From assembly GCA_029948255.1 (NCBI GenBank), contig JALIZF010001521.1, forward strand, positions 124,001 through 188,000: DNA of 64,000 bases. Direction: 5' to 3'. This document shows, in pieces, positions 44,050 to 56,681 of this stretch; within the stretch, counting starts at the first letter, position 1; every line of letters begins with the position of its first letter. The DNA comes from Telmatactis stephensoni. Its lineage: Eukaryota > Cnidaria > Anthozoa > Actiniaria > Isophelliidae. The notes beneath the pieces were generated by a model that saw nothing but the letters and a program-made list of their open reading frames with translations, was not told the DNA's origin and made no database searches. Both the position numbers and the translations under genes were made by a program.

Positions 44050-44472
44050 TAGAAGTATTTAGCTGGCAAACAATGGATTTACATATGTATTTACATGTCT
44101 TCCACACTTACACTGACCACTCTTTTCCTGGAATAATCTATTGATATCTATAAAAATTGCTGCATGTTTATAACTTCATTATTAACACAGACCCTTTCTC
44201 CAATGTCTTCAGCAGCTCAGCTAAAAAAAAAGAAAGAGGCATACATCAGCCATAATGTCATCATATACTATTTCCCTAAATAAAACCAACTGTAGTATAG
44301 TAGTTGTTATATGTTGAATATATATATCTTATTAGGTGTTTTAATGTAGAATACGGCTGGATACTTTTACTATTAGTTGGTAACAATTTCGTTTTTATTT
44401 CACGCATTCAATAAAATTGCTCTATGAGAAAAGTGAAGCATACCTGCATTTCTTCCTCGTTCCCTCCATCTT

Positions 44473-44515
44473 TTGGAGAGGGGGCATACCCTTTTGGGGT
44501 GCCCCCTTCCTCCAC
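44473..44515. other. G/C-rich hairpin
   Basis: GGGGGCATACCCTTTTGGGG followed by TGCCCCC can form an 11-pair stem with loop. Could be a terminator-like or element-end hairpin; no context decides. Confidence 0.4.
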
Positions 44516-45793
44516 ATAAGAAGCACTTCAAAGTGCCTGTCGAGATAATACAAATACAAAAATTTATAATGATAACATTATAGTACTAAGTTGGTGAATA
44601 TATAATTACCAAGCGGCAATTGTTCCTCGCAAAGTTTTTTGTTTAACACTTAATTAAGGGATGCTAAAAATGAACTTAAATCTAAAAAAACATTATAAAT
44701 CATGCTGATTTCAAATATATTTATAAAACTGTGAGCAAAAGATTTTCACGGAAAAAGTGATTTAAGAATATGGGCTTATGATTTTCTACTCCTACATTTT
44801 TAAAAAAAAATCAGCATGTGCGTTATTTTTGAGTTTTCCATTGTAAATATGAAATAATAAAGATTCCTTTTCAATATATAATTTTTTAAAGTTGGGGCGT
44901 TCACACGCATTTTTGCCCCAAAAATAGCGATGTAAGGCATGAGCTCTGCCACTGCATACAGCCTCACAAATGTACTATGAACTCGTTCCATGTACGCTAT
45001 ATTGTGACATATAAGAGAAATAATAAATTGAAATAAAGAATATGAAAATTTCGATAAATTTTTAAAGATTTAAAAGTCTCAAACGCTTTAGACTGTGCAA
45101 TTCAGAGTTTTTACGAATGGCAATCACCCCAAGTTCCCCCAACGTAAATGCGATTTATTAAAAATCTGCTACTACAAAATCCTTAGTTTTTTGATATTTT
45201 TCAGCTTTTATCTTGATCTGGGAAATATGTTAAAATCAGCATAGCAAACCCGATTAGATTTTTTAGAAAATCGTTGTTGTAGATGAAAATGCGTTATCCG
45301 CCATATTGAAAAATTCCGCCACAGGAAGCCCAAGCGCCAAGCGTGCGAGGAAAAGAATGCGCAGAATGAGTGCGCGCGAATGCACAATCCCATTACCTTA
45401 AAGTGGGAGAAAATATATTTGTTGGATCTCTGTGGTACCTTCTGATGACATCATTGTTACCCAAACAATTGAAAATATAATAAGAAAAAGTAAAAAAGGT
45501 AATTCCCTTTCCATATAAGAAAGAATTCACACAAAATATGAGCATTGGTTCTTGAAACATCTACTCCCGTCTTTAAAAAACATAATTCATTTTCCTCACC
45601 TTTTTTGAGAAAAAAATACAAAAAACAATGAAAAATCATTCCAATGTTTCTAATTACATCGCTTTGGATTTCTTTATCATAATCTGTGGAGAATTTGCAA
45701 AGTTGAATACAAAACGGAAGGGTTAATATCTTTTTTCAACTTAGCAGCGAAATTAGACCCATTTTTTAGAGTATTTGGGGCAAGATGACGTCA
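44516..45793. other. Noncoding
   Basis: Short frames only, all in low-complexity A+T-rich sequence; no RNA gene or element end recognised. Confidence 0.4.
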
Positions 45794-47734
45794 TCAGGGG
45801 TTATTCAGCTGGTCTTCTCCAACTTTTTCTACTTCCATAACTGCCTTAACCACTTTGTCACTGACAATTTCCTTTGTGTCAAGCACAAGCATATCAGAAC
45901 TGGATTCTGAAAATGGATTCCCCATGGACTCTATTACTTCAACAAAGTCCTTAACCTGCTTTTGGAAACTTTTCTGTGTTGTTCTGGCCTCCTCATGGTG
46001 TTTAGAATCTGGTTCTCTTACTTGATTTATCACATGTGCAGACTCAAATTCAGATATGGCTCTAGAAATTTCTGGTCCTGAAACCATCCATCGTAGTAGC
46101 TGGCTTGAGCTTTCAGTTAAACCCACAGCACCACCATCCCCCTTTACCAGTTTGTTGTTCTGTTCATGCGCTTGGTCGATTGCAACCCCAGAAAATCTAC
46201 GCTGTGTCTTGTGCACTACAAAACAGCCACCTTGAAACATCTTTTCTACTGCTGGACATGTACGCTGACTTGTTTTCTTGCCACTCCTTGAATTCAAGTT
46301 TCCGGTTTTCATCCGGCAAAGCTTGTACATAGCGGTCATAGGCTTTATGCATCAAAATGTAAAGACCACAAGCTGTAACCTGGTGGACATGTCTAGTACG
46401 GGATACATGAGTTGCCTTTAAAAAGGAGTCGGCTGTGCCAGCTGATGCAATATTTGCTTGGATTATAATATTTGTCCATCCACTACCATCAAGCCAGTCT
46501 CCTAGAGTCTTTAGTACTACCATTTCAATATGTAGTTTCCCTAGCATGACCACATATTTCTTCTCACCATACATGTCAGGCCAGTACCACTGTATCTTTT
46601 TGGCAATTGCATACAAAGGCTGGTCGGCTGCGATTACTGGTATTTGGCCAAAGTTGAGAAACTGGACAGTGCGGTTTATCACATTCATAGCATGTAGTAT
46701 CATTGCGACTGATTTGGCTTCCTCATTAAAGAGAGGCATCAAGCATGAGATATCGGAAGGTCCTTGTCTTGTTTCTTGAATTTGGTTCGAGTGGAATGCT
46801 GCCCATGACATCTGCATATCTTGAGCACTTTGAGGATCATTGACTTCAACAGCATTTTTAACATGATCAAGCCATATATACTCAGCTGATGTGTCAACAT
46901 TCAAGTCCTTATAATCACTAGAGCTAAATCCAGTCTGTGGAAAAGATGGTTCATTTTTCCAAGGATCCACAAGGGGTACATCGGCATATTCACTAGGTAG
47001 AGGTTTTATGCATGCACTTCTTGTGCCTTCATTTAAAATTGGAATGTTGCGTGGTCTTTCTTCTCCATGGCTATCAGGAGTAAAGTGCTGGAACAAGGAA
47101 ATCCCAGTGCCATGTAGTGACCCTATTGCTGTTGTAGAACTAGGGTTGTGGTCAATATTGTCCACTGCACCAGTTGTAAAAAGCTTCTTTTTGAGATACG
47201 AAGGGCAAACTATCTTCTCAGCTTCAAATTGTGCTACAGCCATGTTTCCCATATCAGTGGAAATTTCCAAAACTCTGTTGTATGGTATTGACAAACCTAG
47301 ATCGCTTAGTTTGTCAACAAGTTCTTTCTTTCTAGTTTCCGCATGTAGCATCAATATATATAGGTAGAGGTGTTTCACGATTCTTAGCATGCAATGTCCC
47401 TTCTGCTGAGTCTTTCCGACGTCGGATAGTGCAATTGTACTTAATCAACTGCGATATACTGAGAGCAGCTGTGCCATTTCTTGATTCTGCATTAACTCCC
47501 GTACCATTCATAATCATTGCAATCAAAAATTGTAGTGATTGTGGAACTGATGTCTCCTGACAATTGTAGGGAAAGCTACCATTAAACTTACTATTTTCCA
47601 TACCAAAAAGGTCTCGACGGATTAGTTTAGCAGCCTTTGATAGTATCATAGCATTGTCATCATATAAACGTGATTCACTGGCTTTCCTCAATACGGCTCC
47701 TACATGCTTGGAAAATGCCAACACAACCTCTCTA

Positions 47735-48570
47735 CCATCTTTCTGATGATGCAGTAGCTAAACAAGCATTTCTTATATCAAAATCACTATTTTCACATGA
47801 TAAATTAAGTTTTCACACAAATCTTCAAAACATTTTTCAACTTTATGATTTAGGTGACCTGTGTAAATTTGAAAACAATATAATAACGGACAAATCACTT
47901 GAAGAATTTGTATCTCGGATGAAAGATCAATATTTAAAAAAATGGAAAGTTGATTTGTAGTACTCTAAAAAACTTGAATTTTTCAAACAAATTAAAGACA
48001 ATTATGAACCTGAAGATTATTTAAATCAAATTGAACATTTTGATCAAAGGAAAAAATTTACAAAATTTAGGATTAGTAATCATAAATTAGCAATCGATAC
48101 AGGTCCTTATTTTAAAGAAAAAATACAAACGCATCTCCAACAATGTAAATTTTGCAATAATAATGCCATTGAATCTGAAATGCATCTGTTGTATCATTGT
48201 CCTTTTGTATGATAATTTACGAAAATAATTTTTTGAAAAAATTAATTGTAGAAATCTCGATATTTATGATTATTCAGAATATACATATAGATTGTTTAAT
48301 TCATGCAATCCTAGTACAAATTATTATCTTTCAAAATTTATTGAAAAATGTTTAAAACTTCGTGAAGACAAACTTTCAGAAAATGAGCAATAGTTCAAAC
48401 TTACATTAGCCGTATAGTTTATGTATAATCTTGTTATATTGACATATAAACAATTTTGTTTCACATATATCTATAAGGAATTGATTTTGTAAATTTGATA
48501 AATTTTATAATCATAGTAATGCATAATTGCTATTGTATCAATTATAGAAATCAATGATTGTAAATTAATC
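47735..48570 (+). mobile_element. 5'-truncated LINE tail inside the broken ORF family gene
   Basis: The plus strand encodes the C-terminal end of a non-LTR retrotransposon protein: LEEFVSRMKDQYLKKWKVDL, a stop, then KFTKFRISNHKLAIDTGPYF and the zinc-like CKFCNNNAIESEMHLLYHCP. This differs from the CR1/L2-type tails elsewhere in the window. A ~350-bp A+T-rich 3' UTR follows. It splits the minus-strand gene between SFNGMTLH and DGREVVLAFS. Confidence 0.7.
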
Positions 48571-48943
48571 TTTTTATCCATATGTTGCTGTTATGATTGT
48601 AAATGCTTTAGCAATACCTGTATGTAAGGTCATGCCATTAAAGCTTGTTATACCTATATCAGGGCATTGTTCTAGAATGCGCTCCTTGAGCCTCGTGCTG
48701 TGTACACGCTGTGACACATCTAGTCCCATCTCTAGTTTTTCAGTGTACAACTTAGAAAGTTCAGGAAGTTTAAAAACAAGAGCATCACTCGAGTCACTTT
48801 GACTTTCCTCCATGAATGCAATCAATTCAGCCAATGCTATACCATGACATAGAGAATCACCCAGTTCCTCTGATTCAGTATCTTGAGCTTTGGCACTAGA
48901 GGCCTTCTTATACAGTTTGGCTAAACATGCTGTATGATACCTA

Positions 48944-49225
48944 CAATCACGGAAAAAAATCCTTGAGACAGTTATGAAATCCATACATTTCAGCTGTTAC
49001 TTGATTAGGTCGCCTCTTCCTTACAAGTTATTTGTTGAATCCCCCTCCCCCCCCCCCCCCGGGTCAATGTTGTACCAGACGATAGCCCGTTCTATGGACG
49101 ACATTGTGCACCTACCTCAACATTGGGTGAGAGGGGGGGAGGGGAGAACAATTAACTGAAAGTGATGGGTTTACTCAAAAATCAACATTTTTTTCGTTTT
49201 GTCTTAACCTTTTTGTCCGGCATTG
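48944..49225. mobile_element. MITE copy 1 of the composite
   Basis: 282 bp, nearly identical to 51010-51283 apart from a longer C-run near 49055 and single substitutions. It has an internal second palindrome of CCCCC, CAATGTTG and CAACATTGGGTGAGAGGGG, like the MITE at 12003. Right flank is TC, not TA. Confidence 0.85.
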
Positions 49226-51007
49226 TCTATGACATGTTTTTGCGCTTTACGGGGGCCAGTTCAATGATATACCAAAAAAGCCTCTTGCAAAATGTTCACA
49301 TCAAGTGTACATATTTGTACAGGAAGTTGTAGATCACGGTCTTAGTGTATGAGGAAATACGGGACAAATTTAGTTTTCGCAGATTACCTATTAAAAACGT
49401 AGCTATTTCACACTCCTTAGAAATAGAATAGCAATTTCCACATTTACGTTTAGAGATTAAACGTGGACCTTCTTCAAAGATATGAAAACGATTAGTTATC
49501 TTCAGAAAGGTCTGGAGAATCAGAAAATTAAAGAGGTTAGGTACCACAGACGTGTGAAGTCTACATTTAGTAACTTACAGCCAGGCAGATTAAGAGCGAC
49601 TTCCCTCACGCAATGATTTCGCCGAAATTGGTGTGCACTCCTTCAACATTTGCAATGCTAAAGTTAAGCATTGGTGCTGTTTTCGAGAAAGCCATCAGAA
49701 TGGAGGTGTACGCAAGTATATAGGCATTTGCTTGGATAAAAGTTACAGGCGGTTAACTGCTTAGCAGTCCTGGTACACAAACGTGGAATCAGGGTCCATT
49801 TATATTCTAAGCCTCACAATAATTACCATAGCGCGTGGAAATATGTTACCAAATGTGTTATGAAATCAAACACTGAATAATATTAAACAAAATCACTGGT
49901 CGACGATCGCGAAATGGACATGCTGCGTGTCTAGTGCAACTTGATACAACCGAGCTATCAAATCCCAAGGGAGTCTAACATGAGGTCCCTTCTTGTGCTA
50001 AGTTTTGCGGTGCTGATACTAAGTTGAACGTTTTCTTATATATATGTGGGTGTTTGTACCTATATAAACGGTTATAACTCGGTTAACTTCATTCAAATAT
50101 TGCATATTTGAAATAAAACCACGATTAACAAGCCATCTTATCAGTTAACAGCCAATCTTTTCTATAAGTAGATATCAGTCAGTTCTTCTCTAGAGAAAAG
50201 TGGTGTAGATCGTTCGTTAACCGTTGAAAACAAAATCAATGAGGTTGTGAATCGTGCGAAATCTTTGTTTACCTAAAAGCTAACATATTGACAATTTGAA
50301 AGAGTTCCTTCAAGGTTTTATTATGAAGAGAATAAAACTTTTTGCCTGCTTGGGCCGGTAATCAAATTCCTCTATGTACAGCAGTGTAATGCAATGTAGT
50401 GTAACTGACATGTCACGCAATGTCCAGAGGCATTGTAACGCGCGCGCGTGACCCTGGTCTAAAAAATATGTAGCGCTTTTAGATATTCGTTAAATGTTAG
50501 ATTACAAAACATACTTTTATTGAAAAAGCGTTGTAAATAATTGGTACTTTGTCCTTTAGAAGCAATCATAAGATTCAGACTACTGTTACTGGATTTATAG
50601 TCTTATCTATTTTAGTAACAAGGAAACTGTACAATGTTTCTATGACTCTATCTTCGAACTGTCTATAGTTCTCTGTAATATTTTGTTCCAGTGCTTGTTT
50701 CCTCAGCATAATAATTGATCCTGGATAGGTATATTCTTATCTTGCCAGAGATATTTTATATAATTTCGAGTATGATCGCTTATTTCCTTGATATAAACCA
50801 TGGACATAAAGAGCTGAAGTACTATAATCACGTGCGACATCAACCAATAACTTTAAGAAGCATCAAAGGCTTTTTGGCCTACACAACTGTTATTCTTTCG
50901 TTATGATTGGTAATTAGAATTTGCGTTCATCATGACAACGAGTGAAAAATTTAGTACAGACATTGTGAAATTTACGTAAACGTGCGATAACAGGCTTATC
51001 ATTTATA
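49226..51007. other. DNA carried between the two MITE copies
   Basis: 1.78 kb with only short frames (for example 49547-49296, minus). No gene recognised. Its source is presumably elsewhere in the genome. Confidence 0.5.
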
Positions 51008-51009
51008 TA

Positions 51010-51283
51010 CAATCACGGACAAAAATCCTTGAGACAGTTATGAAATCCATACATTTCAGCGGTTACTTGATTAGGTCGCCTCTTCCTTACAAGTTATATG
51101 TTGAATCCCCCTCCCCCCGGGTCAATGTTGTACCAGACGATAGCCCGTTCTATGGAGGACATTGTACACCTACCTCAACATTGGGTGAGAGGGGGGGAGG
51201 AGAGAACAATTAACTGAAAGTGATGGGTTTACTCAAAAATCAACATTTTTTTCGTTTTGTCTTAACCTTTTTGTCCGGCATTG
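51010..51283. mobile_element. MITE copy 2 of the composite
   Basis: 274 bp, TA on both sides. Same orientation as copy 1. Confidence 0.85.
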
Positions 51284-51818
51284 TAGCTTCAATAGCAACC
51301 ATATCACCGGCACTGAGCTTTGCTAACAATGAACTGTCATTGAGAATTTTAGTACTCTCTCATACATTTTTGTCGATATTAAATGTTGAGGCATTGTGAA
51401 GGTCGCCTGTGGTTCCGTCACAAAACAAGCAGCCTGTTGTAGTGTTTGAACTTAAACGTATTTTTATTTTGTTTTCTCTTTTGTTGCTACCATCTCCCTG
51501 ATCTTCTTTTCGTTTTTTAACTCGGTCTAATTTCAAGTTACTAAATTGATCTCTACAAGATTTGTGCCATTTTGCATTATTTTTTATGAAAATAATGAGA
51601 TCGATATGCATTGGCATGCAACCCAGTTCATTGAATTGTTCAATGTTAGAGCACAGATTTAAATACCAAGTTTCAGCTTCATCTCCGTGAGCACTGAAAG
51701 GGCAGCGAAGTTTCTCTGGAGTACCTTTTTGGCACAGTACACAGTTCTTCCAATCTACATAAGCTATATATGTTGCCTCGGAATCTTCAGCCATTGCTAA
51801 ACCAAAACAAATGATCAT

Positions 51819-52683
51819 AATAAATTAAGGCAAGAAAAATCTATATCAGTGATGTGTACTGTACTCTAGAGGGCTAAAATACAAAATATAGTTACAATTT
51901 AAAACTGAATTTGCCATAAAGTGGAGATTTAGTTTAAGTTACTCTCTACAATCTCTGTAAGTTATCAAACAAATCGAATATTTTGCTAAATTATTTCATA
52001 AAAAGTATAAATTATTCTCGCATTTAGAACAACATGCATATAAAGTACATTAAGCTCTTACCTTACCTAAGTGATACCTTGTAATTTTGGCAAAATTGGA
52101 AGTTTGAAATATCTGTCATCCACCATTTTGATTATCCTTAGTAGCCAGGCTTTTGTTCTCCAGGCCATCTGCTCGTTTTTGACATAAACAGGGTTCCCGA
52201 AAAAAGTCAGTTATGGGTACTCCAAAACCGAGAAAAATTACTAAAGATATTTCTTTGTTAAATAAATCACAACTAAAAACTTTATTATATAATTGATACT
52301 AAAAGGTCATAATTTAATAAAGGTTTTAATCATGACACTCTAAGGAGTATACAGCTAAATGCCATGTCCACTCTTGTCACCGGCTTAATGCCTAAAAAGA
52401 ACCATTCTGGAATATATAATAAGCTTTAGATTGTCTTTAGAATTCTTTGCGCAAAATTCTGTAAATCAAAGTAAAACAGCACGATTTTGGCAGAGTTCAT
52501 ATTTTTTTACAGAGAAAGCTACCCACCCCTCTCCCAAGGAGGGTCAAACTGTGACCCCCCTGATCGATTTTCGGGTGGGCCAGGTCTTCAAAATGATTAG
52601 CTCAGTGAGTACTATATCTGTGCTAAGTTTGGCACCTTTAACTCAAAGTGCACAATCATCCCACCATATTGCCCCACTATAAG
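51819..52683. other. No gene seen
   Basis: A+T-rich sequence upstream of the broken ORF family gene. It may include that gene's promoter; nothing specific is visible. Confidence 0.4.
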
Positions 52684-53009
52684 GCATATTTAACAATTTA
52701 CCAAGGTCAGCTCGAAACCCAATAGAGTGTGCATTTGGTCGCCTGAAAGGCTGATGGCAAATACTAAATAGAAGAATGGAAATGAAATTGGAACACATTC
52801 CACAAATACTTTACAGTTGCTTCCTGTTGCACAACGTTTGTGAAGTTAATGATGTAATGGACAATGATGACATCCAAAGAAGAATTGAGTTTGACAAAGA
52901 AATGCAGCCAATCACTTGTCCAGACATTATGTTTTCTTATAATTTTGCAGAAGGGTCACATGTTAGATACATTATAACTAGATACATTAAAGAATACCTT
53001 CTTGGTTAA
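52684..53009 (+). pseudogene. PIF/Harbinger transposase C-terminal fragment (HARBI1-like)
   Basis: The frame reads FNNLPRSARNPIECAFGRLK, containing the Glu that is the last member of the Harbinger DDE triad, then an in-frame TGA where CGA is expected, then WQILNRRMEMKLEHIPQILY and FLLHNVCEVNDVM to YIKEYLLG and a stop at 53007-53009. Only the DDE_Tnp_4 C-terminus remains; the two Asp blocks are missing. Dead copy. Confidence 0.75.
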
Positions 53010-53365
53010 ACATTTATTATATTTCATGAAACTTAACCTTTTTGTACCTTTTTGTTGCATATGGCAATGGTCACGTGACCTGTTGCATCACAAAAAAAAT
53101 TAATAAGGGTTTTCCCCAAAAAAACCTGGGGTCATGTGACCTATTTTGCACAATATCTCCGAAACTAATTAAGACAATTTTTGATCTTTTGATTTGAGAG
53201 ACATGTAAGTTCACTAATTTGCTTTCAAGAGTAAGTTTTCTCATAATGTGGTTTGAAATGTTCAGATTGGTTTGGTTTGTCTCTTTTATTTGAGACAGAT
53301 GCTTAATACCCATGAATGACTGTAGCACACTGAAAATATTTACAGTAGAAAAAACATGGCCACAT

Positions 53366-53420
53366 AGAAATATTTCAGGAATGCCACTGGACCAATTGGA
53401 ATTCCTGAAATATTTCCAGA
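53366..53420. other. Perfect 16-bp hairpin
   Basis: GAAATATTTCAGGAAT and its exact complement ATTCCTGAAATATTTC flank a ~20-bp loop. Possibly the remnant of a small palindromic element. Confidence 0.6.
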
Positions 53421-53589
53421 TTTCCATATTTTTGTTTGTACCGAAACAGAAAAACACAATAGTTGCAATGACCAGGCACATAGTTTTAAAATTCAATCTA
53501 ACACCAGTCCTAAAACTCTGTCAAGTGTTATCAGTAAACAAACATGAAAGCTGAAAATAATTGTTATCCTTTAGGTGTGACATATGAGG

Positions 53590-54185
53590 CATATCTTGAT
53601 GCATGTTTGCTTGTGCTGTTAATAATATGATAATAATTATTATATGGTACTTGTGGAGCTTGGAAAGGTTGTTGTTGCTGTAGAGCATTGGCAAGTAGAG
53701 TCATCCTCTGTGTAATCCCCTGTAACAATGACTTCAGAGTTTCAGACTACTTTCAATAGCACGGGCTGTGGTTGTAGAGGATTCTTTAAAGCATTCCAAC
53801 ATTTCTTTACGCATGACTGTCTTCTTTAGCTGAATCAAGAAGTTCCTGATCTCTTTGGGCTGCAGATGAAGTTTTTACGTTTATTGTCAATCAGCTGAGG
53901 CACCTTTGAACCTGAAACTTTTCTTTTTTCTCTTTGTATTTGTAGCTGTATCTTCGCAACTTGTTTGGCTACTGTCCTCTCCCTCATAATCATTCAAGGT
54001 CGAAGTAGAGCTCTATTCGTCACTCAACTCTTGGCTTGTATCAACATGGCTTTGATGTTCTGAGGGCACATGGTCATTGATACTTCTTTCATCATCTGCC
54101 AATGTTTCCAGAAGATCTGGATTTTCCTCTCCATCAACAAACAGACTAGAACTATGCCCTGTCCTTTCTGACTTTTTGGAGTCAA
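53590..54185 (-). pseudogene. Acidic ORF fragment, possibly Harbinger Myb/SANT partner
   Basis: The minus strand encodes GHSSSLFVDGEENPDLLETL, DDERSINDHVPSEHQSHVD, a stop (TAG), then TLNDYEGEDSSQTSC and KRKKKSFRFKG, followed by broken frames. Harbinger elements carry a second gene for a Myb/SANT-like protein with an acidic-then-basic linker; the position beside the Harbinger fragment, convergent to it, fits. No SANT domain itself is seen. Confidence 0.35.
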
Positions 54186-55640
54186 AACACAGCTAAATGT
54201 AGGAAATCAAAATTGTTTATCAGACCATGAGATAGAGAAGGCATTGACGATTGATGCTTTAGGTTCTGGTCTGTGTGAGCAGTAGATTGGGAACTGCTTG
54301 TTTAATCTGGAGGCAAACAAGTCTATGCTGAGGCACTTAAGTGCATAGCCCAATGATTATAAATCACAACTGGAGAATTTGGTTGTCAGATCCATCATAG
54401 GATTTAACATCCATTCAGAATCCTGACTCTGAAAATTCCTTGACTCTCTATTTGCTAACTCCTTATTCTCAGTACCTGGGATGTGGGCAGCAGAAAGCCA
54501 GACCACTTGTTGTTCAATACAGAATATCCAAAGCGATGTTATTGCACAGTTCACCCATATTGTTAACTCCAACTGCAGTGGTGTTATCAATCATTAACCG
54601 TACATGCTTCCTTGGAAAGCAAGTCTCGAAGCATTTAAGTGCGAAAAATGCTGCAAGTAATTCAAGACAATTGATAATGGTAACTACTTTCTAAAGGAGA
54701 CCACCTGCCTCCAGTACTGATGTTATTCATAACTGCCCCCCCCCTCCCCCATCCTTGAGTGGAAGCATCAGAGTATAGGGTTATATCAACTGTAGGCTGT
54801 TCAGTATAATCAAAACTGTTGTCTAGATTATTAATCCACCAGCTGAATTCATTGACACCCCTGGGGGAAATTGCTGGCCTCAACATTTCCTTTAGAAATT
54901 TTTAGAGCTCAGGATTTATCCATCTCTAAGTTCCACCATATCTAATAACTGGAAAGCTGGATATCATGTGATCTATGACCTGGGCAACATCTCGAATTTT
55001 TAGTAAAACAGCATGTTCTCTAGCATTAACTAGCAATTCTTTGAGCTTAGCTTTCTTTTCTTCTGTACGACAGACTCTCATGTTGATAGAGTCAATAACA
55101 AATCCTAGGAAAACAATTTTTTGTTTGGAAATTATTGAGGACTTTTCTGGGTATATGACCAGCCCAAGATTTTCAAAAAAAATTATAGTATCAATGAAAT
55201 TATGAATACAGTCTTCATATGTACAGCCCTGCAAATATAAATCATCAATATAGCCTGCTATTACATGTTCTTACAGCCTGAGATGGGCAAGTTGTAGTTT
55301 CATTAATTTGGCAAACTTTCTGGGGCAAACAGAAATGCCATTAGGAAAAACTCTGTACTTATAAAGGGTACTTTTGAAAATCAGGGTGGATGAGCACACT
55401 GTAATAGGCATCTTTAAGATCTAGAGATGCCATCCAACATTTTGGTGTCACAAGACCCAAAATGTTGTGTATGGATTCCATTTTAAAATCAAAATTTCTA
55501 ACGTACAGATTAAATTGTTTAAGATTAAGAATGAGTCTTATATTACCATCCTTTATAGGTACTGTAAAAAATAGGTGAAATAAATTCACTCCGTTCATGA
55601 GTGCAAGGCACAATGAAACAAATGCTTCATGATTTGCACA
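54186..55640 (-). mobile_element. DIRS-type retrotransposon fragment (RT and RNase H)
   Basis: Coding blocks in order on the minus strand: VPIKDGNIRLILNLKQFNLY, NFDFKMESIHNIL, CWMASLDLKDAYYSVLIHP, a frame change, NGISVCPRKFAKLMK, AGYIDDLYLQG with the catalytic YIDD, IFFENLGLVIYPEKS, VFLGFVIDSINMRV, then TLYSDASTQGWGRGG of RNase H, SAAHIPGTENKELANRES, and IDLFASRLNKQFPIY. This order and wording is typical of DIRS elements. The tyrosine recombinase and the termini are missing, and several stops and frameshifts are present. Confidence 0.75.
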
Positions 55641-56681
55641 CTGAATTAGGAGGGTATGAGCCTTGTAGAATCGTCAGAAAATGAATTTGGAAGCTTTTAT
55701 CAATTCCTGAATTCACAGAATCAATCCACAATTGCAACTAACTTGTGGATTGACTGAAATGACCACAGAATTTAAATGAATTTTTAAATAGTCGGTTAAA
55801 TAGTAATAAAAAAGTGTCTCCGTGTATGACAGTTGGTTAGAGTTTCCAAATAACTCGATGTCTGACAATCAATTAAAAAAAAGATTTTTTTTAGAAATCA
55901 ACCATTAGGGTTTTGATAAGATGGTCCAGCTCTTGATGATGAGTGCCACGAATTGCAAGCAGAATTGCTGTTAGAGCTCGGTTCTCTATAGCAAAGTTGA
56001 ATTTGGAGCTGGAAATTTTTGACCCGCTTAGCAACTGTCAGATGTAGATTCTAAAATACTCTGTGTCCAACAGCCGAAAAGTTTGAACCTTTTGCGTATT
56101 CCAGTAGTTATTCAATGTACAAAATTACCTAACTTATACCTACAAACTATATATTGATCAGTAGCTATATTAAGACTTCCTTTTTTAGTTATTCGTCAGT
56201 TTTATTCTTTACTGTTGATGATCGACAATGCGCTGTTGGGAAATACTCCTTTTTTCTCTCTTTCAAAAATTGAACAAATTGAATCGATTCATACTTAATT
56301 TCCACATCAGAGATATAATAACACTGTGTTGATCAATTATACGATCTTTGCTCTGTTTGAATTAATTAAATGTAACACATGCATGATAAGGAGTTTCACT
56401 AATCGTCGTGGTCGCGGGTTGCGTGTTCAATGTCGTGGATGCAGGTGGTTTGTAGCGGGTAGTTTGTCATGGGTATAAAAAATCATCGCTGTTTGTAATG
56501 AACCTACACAATTTGGCAGACTCAAAACCATTGCTTTTAATAATGACGTTGGATCTCTGTATGGTAAATCCAAAAATACAGTGGCATTAAACATAATGAC
56601 CCATTGCCTTGCTATTTTACAGCATTGGAACAAAAAAGTTGAGTCTCTTTCAATAAAGCTATTCCTGTTTATGTAACTTAC
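55641..56681. other. No gene seen
   Basis: A+T-rich; no ORF, RNA gene or element end that I can support. Confidence 0.4.

Larger units (their letters stand above)
48944..51283. mobile_element. 2.34-kb insertion ended by two direct copies of one MITE
   Basis: The outer ends are CAATCACGGA(C/A)AAAAA at 48944 and TTTTTGTCCGGCATTG ending at 51283, each flanked by TA (48942-48943; 51284-51285). Removing the insert and one TA restores the host frame at IEA/RYHTAC without a lost base. The first MITE is 48944-49225, the second 51010-51283, same orientation; between them are 1.78 kb of unrelated DNA with no clear gene. The splice-like TTGTAG before 48941 is created by the MITE end plus TA. Confidence 0.75.
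45794..51794 (-). pseudogene. Large multi-copy ORF family (HEQNN/GDGGAVGLTE type), broken
   Basis: The start is Met 51794 (MAEDSEATYIAYVDWKNC). Cys pairs in CVLCQ..LRCPF and CLFCDGTTGD suggest zinc binding. A TGA replaces an expected Arg codon after FNIDKNV (~51360). Coding is interrupted by the insertion at 48944-51283, continues with RYHTACLAKLYKKAS and AELIAFMEES, is interrupted again by a LINE tail (~47735-48570), then runs through AFSKHVGAVLRKA, a frameshift at a TATA microsatellite near 47345, LHAETRKKELVDKL, VDNIDHNPSSTTAIGSLHG, AADQPLYAIAKKIQW and LGKLHIEMV. An internal deletion or frameshift near 46250 precedes IDQAHEQNNKLVKGDGGAVG. I recall such proteins as multi-copy in cnidarians and some other animals. 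The acidic residues in DNIDHN, AADQP and HIEM might form a nuclease-like site; that is speculation. Likely transposon-borne. Confidence 0.65.
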
